A stretch of 64,000 nt of DNA from CAIWHR01 sp963813415 (GTDB lineage Bacteria > Pseudomonadota > Gammaproteobacteria > Burkholderiales > Casimicrobiaceae), in contig CAWEYW010000008.1 of NCBI GenBank assembly GCA_963813415.1, forward strand, positions 151,390 to 215,389, in the 5' to 3' direction. Shown in pieces: positions 34,380 through 43,679 of the stretch (position 1 is its first letter; each line of letters starts with the position of its first letter). A program made the translations under genes and the position numbers. The notes beneath the pieces were generated by a model. That model ran no database searches. It worked only from the letters and a program-made list of their open reading frames with translations, and had not been told where the DNA came from.

Positions 34380-36092
34380 TCATAGCAGCGCCCGGCGCAT
34401 GTCCGAAAGAATCTGCACGAGATAGGCCGTGAACCGCGCGGCGGCCGCGCCGTCGATGACGCGATGATCGTAGGAGAGCGAAAGTGGCAGCATCAGCCGG
34501 GGTGCGAAAGCCTTGCCATCCCACATGGGCCGGGTGGCGCTCTTCGACACGCCGAGGATGGCCACCTCGGGCGCATTGATGATCGGCGTGAACGCCGTGC
34601 CGCCGATGCCGCCGAGGCTGGAGATCGAGAAGCAGCCGCCCTGCATCTCCGCGGGACCGAGCTTGCCTTCGCGCGCCTTCGCCGAGAGCTCGCCCATTTC
34701 CTTCGCGATCTGCTGCACGCCCTTTTGATCGGCGTTGCGGATGACCGGCACCACGAGGCCGTTGGGCGTATCCGCGGCGAAGCCGATGTGGAAGTACTTC
34801 TTGTAGACGAGATTGTCGCCCGCGAGCGATGCATTGAAATCGGGAAAGCGCTGCAGCGCCCCGACGCTCGCCTTGATGAGGAACGCGAGCATCGTGAGCT
34901 TGATGCCGGCCTTCTCGTTCTCCTTGTTGACTTGCACGCGCAGCGCCTCGAGGTCGGTGATGTCGGCCTCGTCGAACTGGGTGACGTGCGGGATCATCAC
35001 CCAGTTGCGGGCGAGGTTGGCACCCGAGAGTTTCCGGATGCGCGACAGCGGCTTCTCTTCGATCGGGCCGAACTTCGCGAAATCCGGTGTCGGCCACGGC
35101 AGCAGCTGCAGTCCGCCGAGGCTGGCGCCCGGCGCACCGGCAGGCGGCCCGCCCGGCGCTGCGGCCGATTCGAGGGCCGCCTTCACGAACTTCTGCACGT
35201 CCTCCTGCAGGATGCGGCTCTTCGGGCCGGTACCCGTGATATGCGCAAGGTCGACGCCAAGCTCGCGCGCGAACTTGCGCACCGAGGGCGAGGCGTGGGC
35301 GGCCTTGAAGGCTTCCGGCTCGATCGGCGCGGCAGCGGCTGCGGACGGTGGCGGCGCCGTCGTGGCCGATGCTGCCGCAGGTGCCGCTGCGCGAGGTGTA
35401 TCGGGCGCACTCGCCGGTGGCGGCGCCGCGGGCGTGCGCGATGGTGCCTGCGGTGCTTCGGGACGGGGCGTGGCACCGCCGCTGGTCTCGAGCGTGACGA
35501 TGACCGTGCCCTCGCTCACCTTGTCGCCGACCTTGATCCTGACATCGCGGACGCGTCCCGATTGCGGCGCCGGCACGTCCATGGTGGCCTTGTCCGACTC
35601 GAGCGTGACGAGCGAATCCTCGGCATTGACGAGGTCGCCCGGCTTCACCAGGACCTCGATGACCGGCACGTCCTTGAAGTCGCCGATGTCGGGCACCTGC
35701 ACGTCGAGTGTCGCCCCGCCGCTCGCGGCCGCCGCGGGGTCGGGCGCAGGCGCCGGTACGGGATGGTCCTGTGGTGCAGCCGCGGCAGCTGCGGGCGCGG
35801 CTGCGGTAGGTGTTGCAGGCGCCTGCGGCTTCGCGCCGGCGGGGCTGGCAGATCCTTCCGCATCCAGCAGCAGGATCACGCTGCCTTCGGCGACCTTGTC
35901 GCCCACTTTCACGCGCAGCTCGCGCACGATGCCGGCAGCCGGCGCGGGAACGTCCATCGTCGCCTTGTCCGATTCCAGGGTGACCAGCGAATCCTCCGCG
36001 GCGACATGCTCGCCGGGCTTCACGAGCACTTCGATCACAGGCACGTCCTTGAAATCGCCGATGTCGGGGACCCTGACTTCAAGTGTGCTCAT
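34380..36092 (-). CDS. aceF: Dihydrolipoamide acetyltransferase (PDH E2) with two lipoyl domains
   Basis: 570 aa: lipoyl domains at ~1-80 (Lys43) and ~128-205 (Lys168), each followed by Ala/Pro-rich linkers; peripheral-subunit-binding domain around SPSVRKFARELGVDLAHITG; catalytic domain ending SYDHRVIDGAAAARF with the active His-x-x-x-Asp. Transfers acetyl to CoA in the PDH core. The two lipoyl domains and that of lpdA are nearly identical. Confidence 0.95.
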   Translation of the reverse strand: MSTLEVRVPDIGDFKDVPVIEVLVKPGEHVAAEDSLVTLESDKATMDVPAPAAGIVRELRVKVGDKVAEGSVILLLDAEGSASPAGAKPQAPATPTAAAPAAAAAAPQDHPVPAPAPDPAAAASGGATLDVQVPDIGDFKDVPVIEVLVKPGDLVNAEDSLVTLESDKATMDVPAPQSGRVRDVRIKVGDKVSEGTVIVTLETSGGATPRPEAPQAPSRTPAAPPPASAPDTPRAAAPAAASATTAPPPSAAAAAPIEPEAFKAAHASPSVRKFARELGVDLAHITGTGPKSRILQEDVQKFVKAALESAAAPGGPPAGAPGASLGGLQLLPWPTPDFAKFGPIEEKPLSRIRKLSGANLARNWVMIPHVTQFDEADITDLEALRVQVNKENEKAGIKLTMLAFLIKASVGALQRFPDFNASLAGDNLVYKKYFHIGFAADTPNGLVVPVIRNADQKGVQQIAKEMGELSAKAREGKLGPAEMQGGCFSISSLGGIGGTAFTPIINAPEVAILGVSKSATRPMWDGKAFAPRLMLPLSLSYDHRVIDGAAAARFTAYLVQILSDMRRALL

Positions 36093-36156
36093 GCGCGTCG
36101 TTCTCCGTGGGCGATTGCAGCGAAACAGTGGTCAGGGTCCGCAGCGGCGTCGCGCT

Positions 36157-38820
36157 TCACACCGTCCAGGGGGCGGGCTTCGCGGGATCGATGCCGTACT
36201 TCCGCAGGGCCTCGGCGACCTTCGACTTCGGGATCGTCCCCTCCTCGGCGAGGGCCTGCAGGGCGGTGACCGTGATGAAGTGCCGGTCGACTTCGAAGAA
36301 ACTGCGCAGCTTCTCGCGCGTGTCGGAGCGCCCGAAGCCGTCGGTGCCCAGCACGACATACCGGCGCGGCACGTACGGCCGGATCTGTTCGGCGAAATTG
36401 CGCACGTAATCCGTGGCAGCGATCACAGGTCCGTGCGTTTCAGCCAGGCAGCGCTCGACGTGCGAGCGCTGTGGCGGCGTGTCGGGATGGAGCCGGTTGT
36501 GCCGCGCGACCGCCATGCCCTCGCGCGCCAGCTCGGTGAAGCTCGGGCACGACCACAGGTCGGCCTCGACGCCCCAGTCGGCCTTGAGCAGATCCGCGGC
36601 GAAGATCGCCTCGCGGAAAATGACGCCGGAGCCCAGCAGCTGCACGCGCGGCGTCTTTGCCTTGCCTTTGTCGGCCGCCCGGAAGCGGTACATGCCCTTG
36701 ACGATGTCCGCGGCGGCGCCGTCCGGCATCGCCGGATGGACGTAGTTCTCGTTCATCACGGTGATGTAGTAATAGACGTCCTGCTGCTCGGCCATCATGC
36801 GCCGCAGGCCGTCCTGCACGATGACCGCGACCTCGTACGCGTACGTCGGGTCGTAGGAGATGCAGTTCGGAATCACCGAGGAGAAAACGTGTGAATGGCC
36901 ATCCTCGTGCTGCAGGCCCTCGCCGTTGAGCGTGGTGCGTCCCGACGTGCCGCCGAGGAGGAAGCCGCGCGAGCGCATGTCCCCGGCCGCCCAGGCAAGG
37001 TCGCCCACGCGCTGGAAGCCGAACATCGAGTAGAAGATGTAGAAGGGGATCATCGGCACGCCGTGCGTGGAGTACGACGTCGCGGCGGCGATCCAGTCGC
37101 ACATCGCGCCAGGCTCGTTGATGCCTTCCTGCAGCACCTGCCCGTGCTTGTCCTCCTTGTAGAACATGAGCTGGTCGGCGTCCTGCGGCGTGTAGTGCTG
37201 CCCGAACTGGTTCCAGATGCCGAGCTGGCGGAACATCCCTTCCATGCCGAAGGTGCGCGATTCGTCGGGCACGATGGGCACGACGCGCTTGCCGATGGTC
37301 TTGTCGCGCAGGATGGTCTGCAGGATCTGCACGAAGGCCATCGTGGTCGAGATCTCGCGGTCCTCGGTGCTCTTGAGGAAGCGCTCGAAGACGGCGAGCT
37401 CCGGGACCGGCAGCGCTTCGGCGCTGCGCCGGCGCGCGGGCAGGTAGCCGCCGAGGCTCATGCGACGCTCGCGCATGTACTCGAGCTCCTTGGAACCCTG
37501 CGGGAACGTGAGGTAGGGCACCTTCTCCAGGGCCTCGTCGGGTACCGGCAGCGCGAAGCGGTCGCGCATGGCGCGAATCGAGTCGACCGACATCTTCTTC
37601 TGCTGGTGGGTGATGTTCTGCGCCTCGCCGGAGAGGCCCATCCCGAAGCCCTTGATCGTCTTGGCGAGAATGACCGTAGGCTGGTCCTTGTTGTTGATCG
37701 CGGCGTGGTAAGCCGCATAGACCTTGTGCGGGTCGAGGCCGCCGCGGTTCAGCGCCCAGATGTCGTCGTCCGACCAGTCGGCCACCATGGCCTTCAACTC
37801 GGGCGTGTTGAAGAAGTACTCGCGCACGTAGGCGCCATCCTTGCTCTTGAAGGTCTGGTACTCGCCATCGACGCATTCCATCATGCGGCGCATCAGGATG
37901 CCCTTGCTGTCGCGCGCGAGCAGCGTGTCCCAGCGGGTGCCCCAGATCACCTTGATGACGTTCCATCCCGCGCCGCGGAACGTGCTCTCGAGCTCCTGGA
38001 TGATCTTGCCGTTGCCCCGCACCGGCCCGTCGAGGCGCTGCAGGTTGCAGTTGACGACGAAGATCAGGTTGTCGAGCGCCTCGCGCCCGGCCATGCCGAT
38101 CGCGCCCATCGACTCCGGCTCGTCCATCTCGCCGTCGCCCATGAACGCCCACACCTTGCGGCCTTCGGTGTTCGCGAGGCCGCGGTCCTGGAGGTACTTC
38201 ATGAACCGCGCCTGGTAGATCGCCATCAGCGGGCCGAGACCCATCGACACCGTCGGGAACTGCCAGAATTCGGGCATCAGCCATGGATGCGGATACGACG
38301 AGATGCCCGCGCCGTCGACCTCCTGACGGAAATTGTCGAGCTGGTCCTCGGTGAAGCGGCCGAGCATGAACGCGCGGGCGTAGATGCCCGGCGATGAATG
38401 GCCCTGCACGAACACGAGATCGCCGCCGTGCTCGGCCGAAGGCGCATGCCAGAAATGGTTGAAGCCGACGTCATAGAGCGTGGCGGCCGAGGCGTAGCTC
38501 GCGATGTGGCCGCCGACGTTGGTGTCCTTGTTGGCGCGGACCACCATCGCCATCGCATTCCACCGCGCGTAGTTGCGGATCTTTTCCTCGATCGTCTGGT
38601 CGCCGGGCATCCGCGTCTGGCTGGCCACCGGGATCGTGTTGATGTAGGCGGTATTGGCGGAGAACGGCAGGTACGCGCCGGAGCGGCGCGCCTTGTCGAT
38701 CAGCTGCTCGATGAGGTAGTGCGCGCGATCGGGCCCCTCGTTGGCGAGGACTGCGTCCAGCGCGTCGAGCCATTCGCGCGTTTCCTGCGGATCGTGGTCG
38801 CGGGGCGTGCTCATATCCAT
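36157..38820 (-). CDS. aceE: Pyruvate dehydrogenase E1, homodimeric type
   Basis: 887 aa, full AceE length. ThDP site FMGDGEMDEPES then VVNCNLQRLDGPVRGNGKI; substrate-site and inner-loop region KTIKGFGMG then GEAQNITHQQKKM; transketolase-like middle with TSGRTTLNGEGLQHEDGHSH. Decarboxylates pyruvate and acetylates E2 lipoyl groups. First gene of the operon; palindrome locus 3 lies 46 bp upstream of its start. Confidence 0.96.
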   Translation of the reverse strand: MDMSTPRDHDPQETREWLDALDAVLANEGPDRAHYLIEQLIDKARRSGAYLPFSANTAYINTIPVASQTRMPGDQTIEEKIRNYARWNAMAMVVRANKDTNVGGHIASYASAATLYDVGFNHFWHAPSAEHGGDLVFVQGHSSPGIYARAFMLGRFTEDQLDNFRQEVDGAGISSYPHPWLMPEFWQFPTVSMGLGPLMAIYQARFMKYLQDRGLANTEGRKVWAFMGDGEMDEPESMGAIGMAGREALDNLIFVVNCNLQRLDGPVRGNGKIIQELESTFRGAGWNVIKVIWGTRWDTLLARDSKGILMRRMMECVDGEYQTFKSKDGAYVREYFFNTPELKAMVADWSDDDIWALNRGGLDPHKVYAAYHAAINNKDQPTVILAKTIKGFGMGLSGEAQNITHQQKKMSVDSIRAMRDRFALPVPDEALEKVPYLTFPQGSKELEYMRERRMSLGGYLPARRRSAEALPVPELAVFERFLKSTEDREISTTMAFVQILQTILRDKTIGKRVVPIVPDESRTFGMEGMFRQLGIWNQFGQHYTPQDADQLMFYKEDKHGQVLQEGINEPGAMCDWIAAATSYSTHGVPMIPFYIFYSMFGFQRVGDLAWAAGDMRSRGFLLGGTSGRTTLNGEGLQHEDGHSHVFSSVIPNCISYDPTYAYEVAVIVQDGLRRMMAEQQDVYYYITVMNENYVHPAMPDGAAADIVKGMYRFRAADKGKAKTPRVQLLGSGVIFREAIFAADLLKADWGVEADLWSCPSFTELAREGMAVARHNRLHPDTPPQRSHVERCLAETHGPVIAATDYVRNFAEQIRPYVPRRYVVLGTDGFGRSDTREKLRSFFEVDRHFITVTALQALAEEGTIPKSKVAEALRKYGIDPAKPAPWTV

Positions 38821-39165
38821 CGGTCGTCTCCAACGGTCGGCGGTAACGCGGCGGCAACGGCCTCGGGTAATGGGGTCAGAGCAAGTTAACTGCGCTGATA
38901 ACTTGCTCTGACCCCATTACGAGGACCCCATTGCTGGTGATTGTATGCGGGGTGTCGGTGGGCTGTATTGCTGCGTTGCGGGATGACGCCCTGCCGGCGC
39001 TCACGGGCACGGATACGGTAGCAGACCGCGCCCGGCCGCCCCGTCGGCGCTTATCCAGCACCACGACGTGTCGAAGTGCCAACGCACCGATGCGCTCCAG
39101 CGAGACAGCCGTCGCGAAAGTCATGACAGCTTTCGCGGGCCGGGATTCCGTCCCTGTGAGCTCTG
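38821..39165. other. Intergenic region aceE / MFS gene
   Basis: 345 bp. Apart from the palindrome at 38867-38920 and its partial extra core, I see no gene. The stretch 38940-39165 is ordinary in composition and has no clear promoter for aceE (minus strand) nor terminator for the MFS gene. Confidence 0.5.
38867..38920. repeat. Perfect palindrome, REP/REPIN-like element, locus 3
   Basis: Left arm 38867-38888 (G, core TAATGGGGTCAG, tail AGCAAGTTA) and right arm 38899-38920 are perfect inverted copies of 22 bp with a 10-base loop. A partial core GACCCCATT follows at 38924-38932. It lies 46 bp upstream of the aceE start, and could sit in the aceE leader or shield it from readthrough. Confidence 0.85.
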
Positions 39166-40395
39166 CTACGCGCGCGGCGCGGTGCGCGACGTCAGCAGAA
39201 GGGTGAGGCCGCAGAGCAGGTTGGCCGTGCCGAATACGGCAAAGCCCACGCGGTAGCTGCCGCTCAAGGCCGCGAGAAGCGCGAACGTCGGCGGGCCGAG
39301 CACCACGCCGGCGAAGGTGATGAACCCCGAGGCACCGGTGATCGAGCCCGCCTGCCCGGACGGGGCCTGCCTGGCCACTTCGGACAGTTGCACGCCGTTC
39401 CAGCCGATCGCGGTGCCGCCGAACAACGCGCACACCGCCAGCAGGGGTGCGCGGGCCCAGCTGCCGTCGAAGCTCGCCACCGCATACGCGCACCCTGCCG
39501 CGGCAATCCCGAGCAGGGCGAGCATGCGCCGGGGCGCAATCCACTGGTCGGCAACGGCGCCCCAGCCGATGCGCCCGACGATCCCGCCGACATTGGCGAC
39601 CGTGAGCGCGAATCCCGCCGCCACCAGCGCGAAGCCCAACGTCTCGGTCAGGTAGACGACGAGAAAGCTCGTCAGGCACACCTGTGTGGCGGCATAGACG
39701 AACCCGGTCACCGAGAGCTCGATCAATGCGCGGTGCCGCACCAGCGTGCGCAGCGGCGCGAAGAGCGAAGTGAGCGAAAACGGCGCGACGGCACCGGCCG
39801 TCGCATCGTCGAGTCTGTGTCGTGCGGCCTGCGCCGCCGCGGCGATGACGAGCCCAACCGCAGCGATCGCGATGAGCGCGGTGCGCCAGCCGAGTGCGAC
39901 CGCGAGGAAGGGCAGGATCGCGCCGGCAATCGCGGCGCCACCCGGGACGCCCGTCTGCTTGATGGAAAACGTGAGCGCCATGCGCGATGGCGGCGTCGTG
40001 CGGGCGAGCACGTGCGAGGACGCCGGCGTGATGGGGCCGTAGCCCAGACCGATCACGATCGGCGCGAGCACCAGCAGCGCGAGCCAGGCGCTCGACGCGA
40101 ACGCCACCACGCAGAGGCCGAGGGCGCACAGCACCACGCACACCTGCGACACGCGGATCGCGCCGTAGCGGGCGATGAAATGACCCGCCGCCAGGCTCGC
40201 GACCATCGAGCCCACATAGACGAGGCCGACGAATACGCCGACGAGGCGCGCCGGCACACCGAGATCGCGCCCGATCTCCGTCGCCAGTACCGCGGTCGCC
40301 GTGCCAGCGAGCGCGACGAACACCTGGATCGCGAGGGTGACGCCCAGCGCGACCGCGGTGTCCACGAGGGTCGCGGGCTCCGAAGCGTGCCGCAT
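39166..40395 (-). CDS. MFS transporter
   Basis: 409 aa, 12 membrane segments. Start ATG 40395 overlaps the stop of the upstream gene (TGATG), so the two are coupled. N-terminal GTATAVLATEIGRDLGVPAR and LAAGHFIARYGAIRVSQV are the standard MFS loop 2-3 region. Looks like the YbfB/CynX-type metabolite carriers, but the substrate cannot be assigned. Confidence 0.8.
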   Translation of the reverse strand: MRHASEPATLVDTAVALGVTLAIQVFVALAGTATAVLATEIGRDLGVPARLVGVFVGLVYVGSMVASLAAGHFIARYGAIRVSQVCVVLCALGLCVVAFASSAWLALLVLAPIVIGLGYGPITPASSHVLARTTPPSRMALTFSIKQTGVPGGAAIAGAILPFLAVALGWRTALIAIAAVGLVIAAAAQAARHRLDDATAGAVAPFSLTSLFAPLRTLVRHRALIELSVTGFVYAATQVCLTSFLVVYLTETLGFALVAAGFALTVANVGGIVGRIGWGAVADQWIAPRRMLALLGIAAAGCAYAVASFDGSWARAPLLAVCALFGGTAIGWNGVQLSEVARQAPSGQAGSITGASGFITFAGVVLGPPTFALLAALSGSYRVGFAVFGTANLLCGLTLLLTSRTAPRA

Positions 40396-41021
40396 CAGGG
40401 CGCGCGTTCCCGCGGGAAGAACAGCGCTTCGTGCTCGGTGATCAGGGCATCGATCGCGGCGTCATGCGGCGCTGCCGGCACCGAGGCGACGATCTGCATG
40501 GCGTAGGCGGCGGCGATGCGCGGCACGTGTGCGGGCACGAGCGGCAGCAGGCGATCGTAGAAGCCACCCCCGTAGCCCAGCCGGCGGCCATTCCGGTCGA
40601 ACGCCACGCCGGGCACGAGAATCCAGTCCACGCAGTGCGGTGCCACCGCGGGGCAGGTGGGTCGCGGTTCCGGGATGTCCCGATAGCCCGCATGCAAGTC
40701 GGTCGTCGGGTCGGTGACGGCATGCAGCACCAGCATGCGGGTCGCCGCGTCCACGCGCGGCAGCACGAGCTTCTTGCCGGCGGCGAGCGCGTGCTGGACC
40801 AGTGGCGCGGTATCCCACTCGCTGCGAAACGCCAGCGTCAGCAACGGTGCGCGGGCGGCTTGGTACGACGGCAGGGCGATCAGGCGCGCAGTGATCGCCT
40901 GCGCCGCGAGGGCGCGGTCCACGGCGGGCAGTGCGTCGCGCGCCGTCAGCACGCGGGTCCTCAGAGCGACCTTCGCCTCGCGCAGCGCCATGCCGTGGGC
41001 TTCGGGAGGAACGCGCGACAT
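40395..41021 (-). CDS. 5-formyltetrahydrofolate cyclo-ligase
   Basis: 208 aa from ATG 41021 (alternatives at 41030 and 40991). Begins with basic helix REAKVALRTRVLTARDALP, has AFRSEWDTAPLV and the ATP/substrate motif PGVAFDRNGRRLGYGGGFYDRLL. Converts 5-formyl-THF to 5,10-methenyl-THF with ATP. Divergent from pepP; in many proteobacteria it sits near zapA/6S RNA, but I see no 6S RNA here. Confidence 0.92.
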   Translation of the reverse strand: MSRVPPEAHGMALREAKVALRTRVLTARDALPAVDRALAAQAITARLIALPSYQAARAPLLTLAFRSEWDTAPLVQHALAAGKKLVLPRVDAATRMLVLHAVTDPTTDLHAGYRDIPEPRPTCPAVAPHCVDWILVPGVAFDRNGRRLGYGGGFYDRLLPLVPAHVPRIAAAYAMQIVASVPAAPHDAAIDALITEHEALFFPRERAP

Positions 41022-41088
41022 GGCAAGCATGGTAGCGCATCGCCTGCAACGCAATGCGGCGCAGCCACGAAGGACACGTGCGACCCCC

Positions 41089-41094
41089 TATAAT
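41089..41094 (+). promoter_or_regulatory. Candidate -10 element of pepP
   Basis: A perfect TATAAT lies 26 bases before the pepP ATG. The upstream position for a -35 (about 41066-41071, CACGAA) is poor, so strength is uncertain. Confidence 0.4.
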
Positions 41095-41119
41095 CCCGGC
41101 TCCAGCGAGAGGCGAGCTC

Positions 41120-42439
41120 ATGAACCACAATCATCAGGTGAACCGCAGACGCCGCGATGCGCTGCTCCTGCAGATGCGCACGCAGACGGGAGGCGGGCTG
41201 GCGCTCGTGCCCACCGCGCCGGAGGTCGTGCGCAACCGCGATTCGCTGTTTCCCTATCGGCCCGACAGCTACTTCCATTACCTCTCGGGTTTCCCGGAGC
41301 CCGAAGCCGTCGTCGCGTTGCAGGCCGGCGCCGCGGGCGACCGCCAGATCCTTTTCTGTCGCGACAAGAACGAAGAGCGCGAGATCTGGGACGGCTTTCG
41401 CTACGGCGCCGACGCGGCGCGAGAGATATTCGGCTTCGACGAGGCGTTCTCCATTGCGGAACTGGAGCAGAAGCTGCCCGAACTCGCGGCGGACCAGCCG
41501 GCGCTCTACACACCACTCGGCTTGTTCGCGCCGTGGGACCGGCGGGTCACGGATCTGCTGAACGAAGTGCGCAACCGGGCGCGCGCCGGCGTGAGTGCGC
41601 CCGGCGAAATCGTCGACGTGCGCGAGGCTCTCGACGCGATGCGGCTCATCAAGGACGCCCACGAGCTCGCGCTGATGGGCCGGGCCGCGGAGATCTCCTC
41701 CGGCGCGCACCTGCGCGCCATGCGTGAGACGCGGCCCGGGTGGCACGAGTACCAGGTCGAAGCCGAGCTCGCGCACGAATTCCTGCGCGCCGGTGCCCAG
41801 GCGGTCGCCTATCCATCCATCGTCGCCGGTGGCCCGAACGCGTGCGTGCTGCACTATCGGGACAACAATCGTCCGCTCCAGAACGACGAGCTGCTGCTGA
41901 TCGACGCCGGCTGCGAATACCAGGGTTACGCATCGGACATCACGCGCACTTTCCCGGTTGGCGGCCGCTTCACGGGGCCGCAGAAAGCGGTGTACGAGCT
42001 CGTGCTCGCCGCACAGCTCGCCTGCATCGATGCGGTCGCGCCGGGCCGGGACTTCCACGATTACCACAAGGTTGCCGAGCGCGTGCTCGCACAGGGCTTC
42101 ATCGACCTCGGCCTGTGCAAGGGCAGCCTCGATGAAGTCCTCGAGTCCGGGAGCTACAAGCAATTCTATATGCACCGTGCGGGGCACTGGCTCGGCCTGG
42201 ACGTGCACGACGCCGGCCTCTACCAGCGGAAGGGCGCGTCGCAGAAGCTGGTACCCGGGATGGTGCTTACCGTGGAGCCGGGCGCGTACATCCGCCGTGC
42301 GGACAACGTGCCGGAAGCGTTCTGGGACATCGGCGTGCGCATCGAGGACGACGTGGTGGTGACGGCGGACGGCTGCATCAACATGACAGCCGCCGCGCCG
42401 AAGACCCTCGCGGACGTGGAAGCGGCGTGCACGCGATGA
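41120..42439 (+). CDS. pepP: Xaa-Pro aminopeptidase (aminopeptidase P)
   Basis: 439 aa from ATG 41120 after GAGAGGCGAG. N-terminal DSYFHYLSGFPEPEAV is diagnostic; the pita-bread domain has all metal ligands: LIDAGCEYQGYASDITRTFP (two Asp), HRAGHWLGLDVHD (His), VEPGAYI (Glu) and RIEDDVVV (Glu). Removes N-terminal residues before proline, cytoplasmic, Mn-dependent. Followed by ubiH as in E. coli. Confidence 0.94.
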   Translation: MNHNHQVNRRRRDALLLQMRTQTGGGLALVPTAPEVVRNRDSLFPYRPDSYFHYLSGFPEPEAVVALQAGAAGDRQILFCRDKNEEREIWDGFRYGADAAREIFGFDEAFSIAELEQKLPELAADQPALYTPLGLFAPWDRRVTDLLNEVRNRARAGVSAPGEIVDVREALDAMRLIKDAHELALMGRAAEISSGAHLRAMRETRPGWHEYQVEAELAHEFLRAGAQAVAYPSIVAGGPNACVLHYRDNNRPLQNDELLLIDAGCEYQGYASDITRTFPVGGRFTGPQKAVYELVLAAQLACIDAVAPGRDFHDYHKVAERVLAQGFIDLGLCKGSLDEVLESGSYKQFYMHRAGHWLGLDVHDAGLYQRKGASQKLVPGMVLTVEPGAYIRRADNVPEAFWDIGVRIEDDVVVTADGCINMTAAAPKTLADVEAACTR

Positions 42440-42476
42440 ACCCGGCTGCGGCCAGACGCAGCGGCGGCCGTTGCAG

Positions 42477-43643
42477 ATGAGCGCGACGGTGCTGCGCGAC
42501 GTCGTCATCGTCGGCGCAGGCCCGGTCGGCGCGGCACTCGCGGTGGCGCTGCGCGATGCCGATCTGGACGTGGTGGTCGTGGATGCACGCCCGGCGCAGG
42601 GAACGCTGCGCGCCGACCGCTCGCTCGCGCTCTCGCACGGTGCGCGCCTCATTTTCGAGCGCCTCGGCATCTGGGGCGACCTCGTCGGCCGAGCCGATGC
42701 GTTGACGCCGATCATCGACATCGACATTTCCCAGGCACACGGCTTCGGCATGGCGCGCTTGCGGGCCGGCGACGAGGACCTGCCGGCGCTCGGTTACGTG
42801 GTCAGTTACCGTGCATTGCAAGAGGCCCTCGACGCTGCGCTCCAGCGCACCCGCAGCGAGCTGCGCTATGGCCAGACGGTCACGCACGTGGGCGGAACGC
42901 GGTCGTACGCCGCAGTCACGCTGGGTGAAGGCGTCGATCCCCTGCTCGCCCGCATGGTCGTCGTGGCGGATGGCGGCGGCGCCACCGTCGCGCGCCTCTC
43001 CCGGCGGCGCCACGATTATCACCAGTCGGCTTTGATCGCCAAGGTCTGGTGCCGCGCGCCGCACCGCGGCGTCGCCTACGAACGCTTCACCGAGGAAGGT
43101 CCCGTGGCGCTGCTGCCGGAGCAGGACCACTACGGTCTCGTGTGGACCGCTGCACCGAAGAAAGTGGAAGCGCTCCTCGGACTTCCCGATCCGGCGTTTC
43201 TCGCTACCCTCGGGGAGCGCTTCGGCCCACGCCGCACCGACTTTTGCGCAGTCGCGGACCGGCGCAGTTTCCCGCTTGCCCTCGAGGTTGCACCGTCCGT
43301 CGTGGCGACACGCTGCGCCGTGATCGGCAACGCGGCCCAGGCGCTGCATCCGGTCGCCGGCCAGGGCTTCAACCTCGGCTTGCGTGACGCCTACCAGCTG
43401 GCGCGCAGCATCATCGACGTTCCGCGCGCCGAAATCGGCAGCGATCGGATGCTGCGTGGTTATGCGCGTGCCCGGCGGGCGGATCGCCTGGGCGGTGTCG
43501 CTTTCACGCACGGCCTGCTTGGACTCTTCGCCAACGACTTTGGCTGGCTGCGATGGCCGCGCGGGCTTGCGCTCTCGCTGCTCGATGCCATGCCGCCCGC
43601 GAAACGGCTGTTCACGCGCGCCATGCTGTTCGGCCTGCGCTGA
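42477..43643 (+). CDS. ubiH: FAD-dependent ubiquinone biosynthesis hydroxylase (UbiH/UbiF/VisC family)
   Basis: 388 aa from ATG 42477. FAD motif VIVGAGPVGAALAVAL, second flavin motif CAVIGNAAQALHPVAGQGFN followed by LGLRDAYQLA, which defines the COQ6/UbiH group. Adds a ring hydroxyl in aerobic ubiquinone synthesis. Placement after pepP supports UbiH, though position specificity within the family cannot be settled by eye. Confidence 0.85.
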   Translation: MSATVLRDVVIVGAGPVGAALAVALRDADLDVVVVDARPAQGTLRADRSLALSHGARLIFERLGIWGDLVGRADALTPIIDIDISQAHGFGMARLRAGDEDLPALGYVVSYRALQEALDAALQRTRSELRYGQTVTHVGGTRSYAAVTLGEGVDPLLARMVVVADGGGATVARLSRRRHDYHQSALIAKVWCRAPHRGVAYERFTEEGPVALLPEQDHYGLVWTAAPKKVEALLGLPDPAFLATLGERFGPRRTDFCAVADRRSFPLALEVAPSVVATRCAVIGNAAQALHPVAGQGFNLGLRDAYQLARSIIDVPRAEIGSDRMLRGYARARRADRLGGVAFTHGLLGLFANDFGWLRWPRGLALSLLDAMPPAKRLFTRAMLFGLR

Positions 43644-43665
43644 GCGCGCACGCGTCGCGGCTTCC

Positions 43666-43679
43666 TTGACCCGGATCAA
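43666..43679. promoter_or_regulatory. FNR/ANR-like box
   Basis: TTGAC-CCGG-ATCAA differs from the FNR/ANR consensus TTGAT-N4-ATCAA at one base. It is just 23 bp after ubiH and ~300 bp before dusB, so its target is unclear; an unannotated small transcript is possible. Confidence 0.35.

Noticed and set aside
38931..39206. Small plus-strand open frame of 91 codons next to palindrome locus 3
   Set aside because: Overlaps the 3' end of the MFS gene, no ribosome site and no recognisable protein features.
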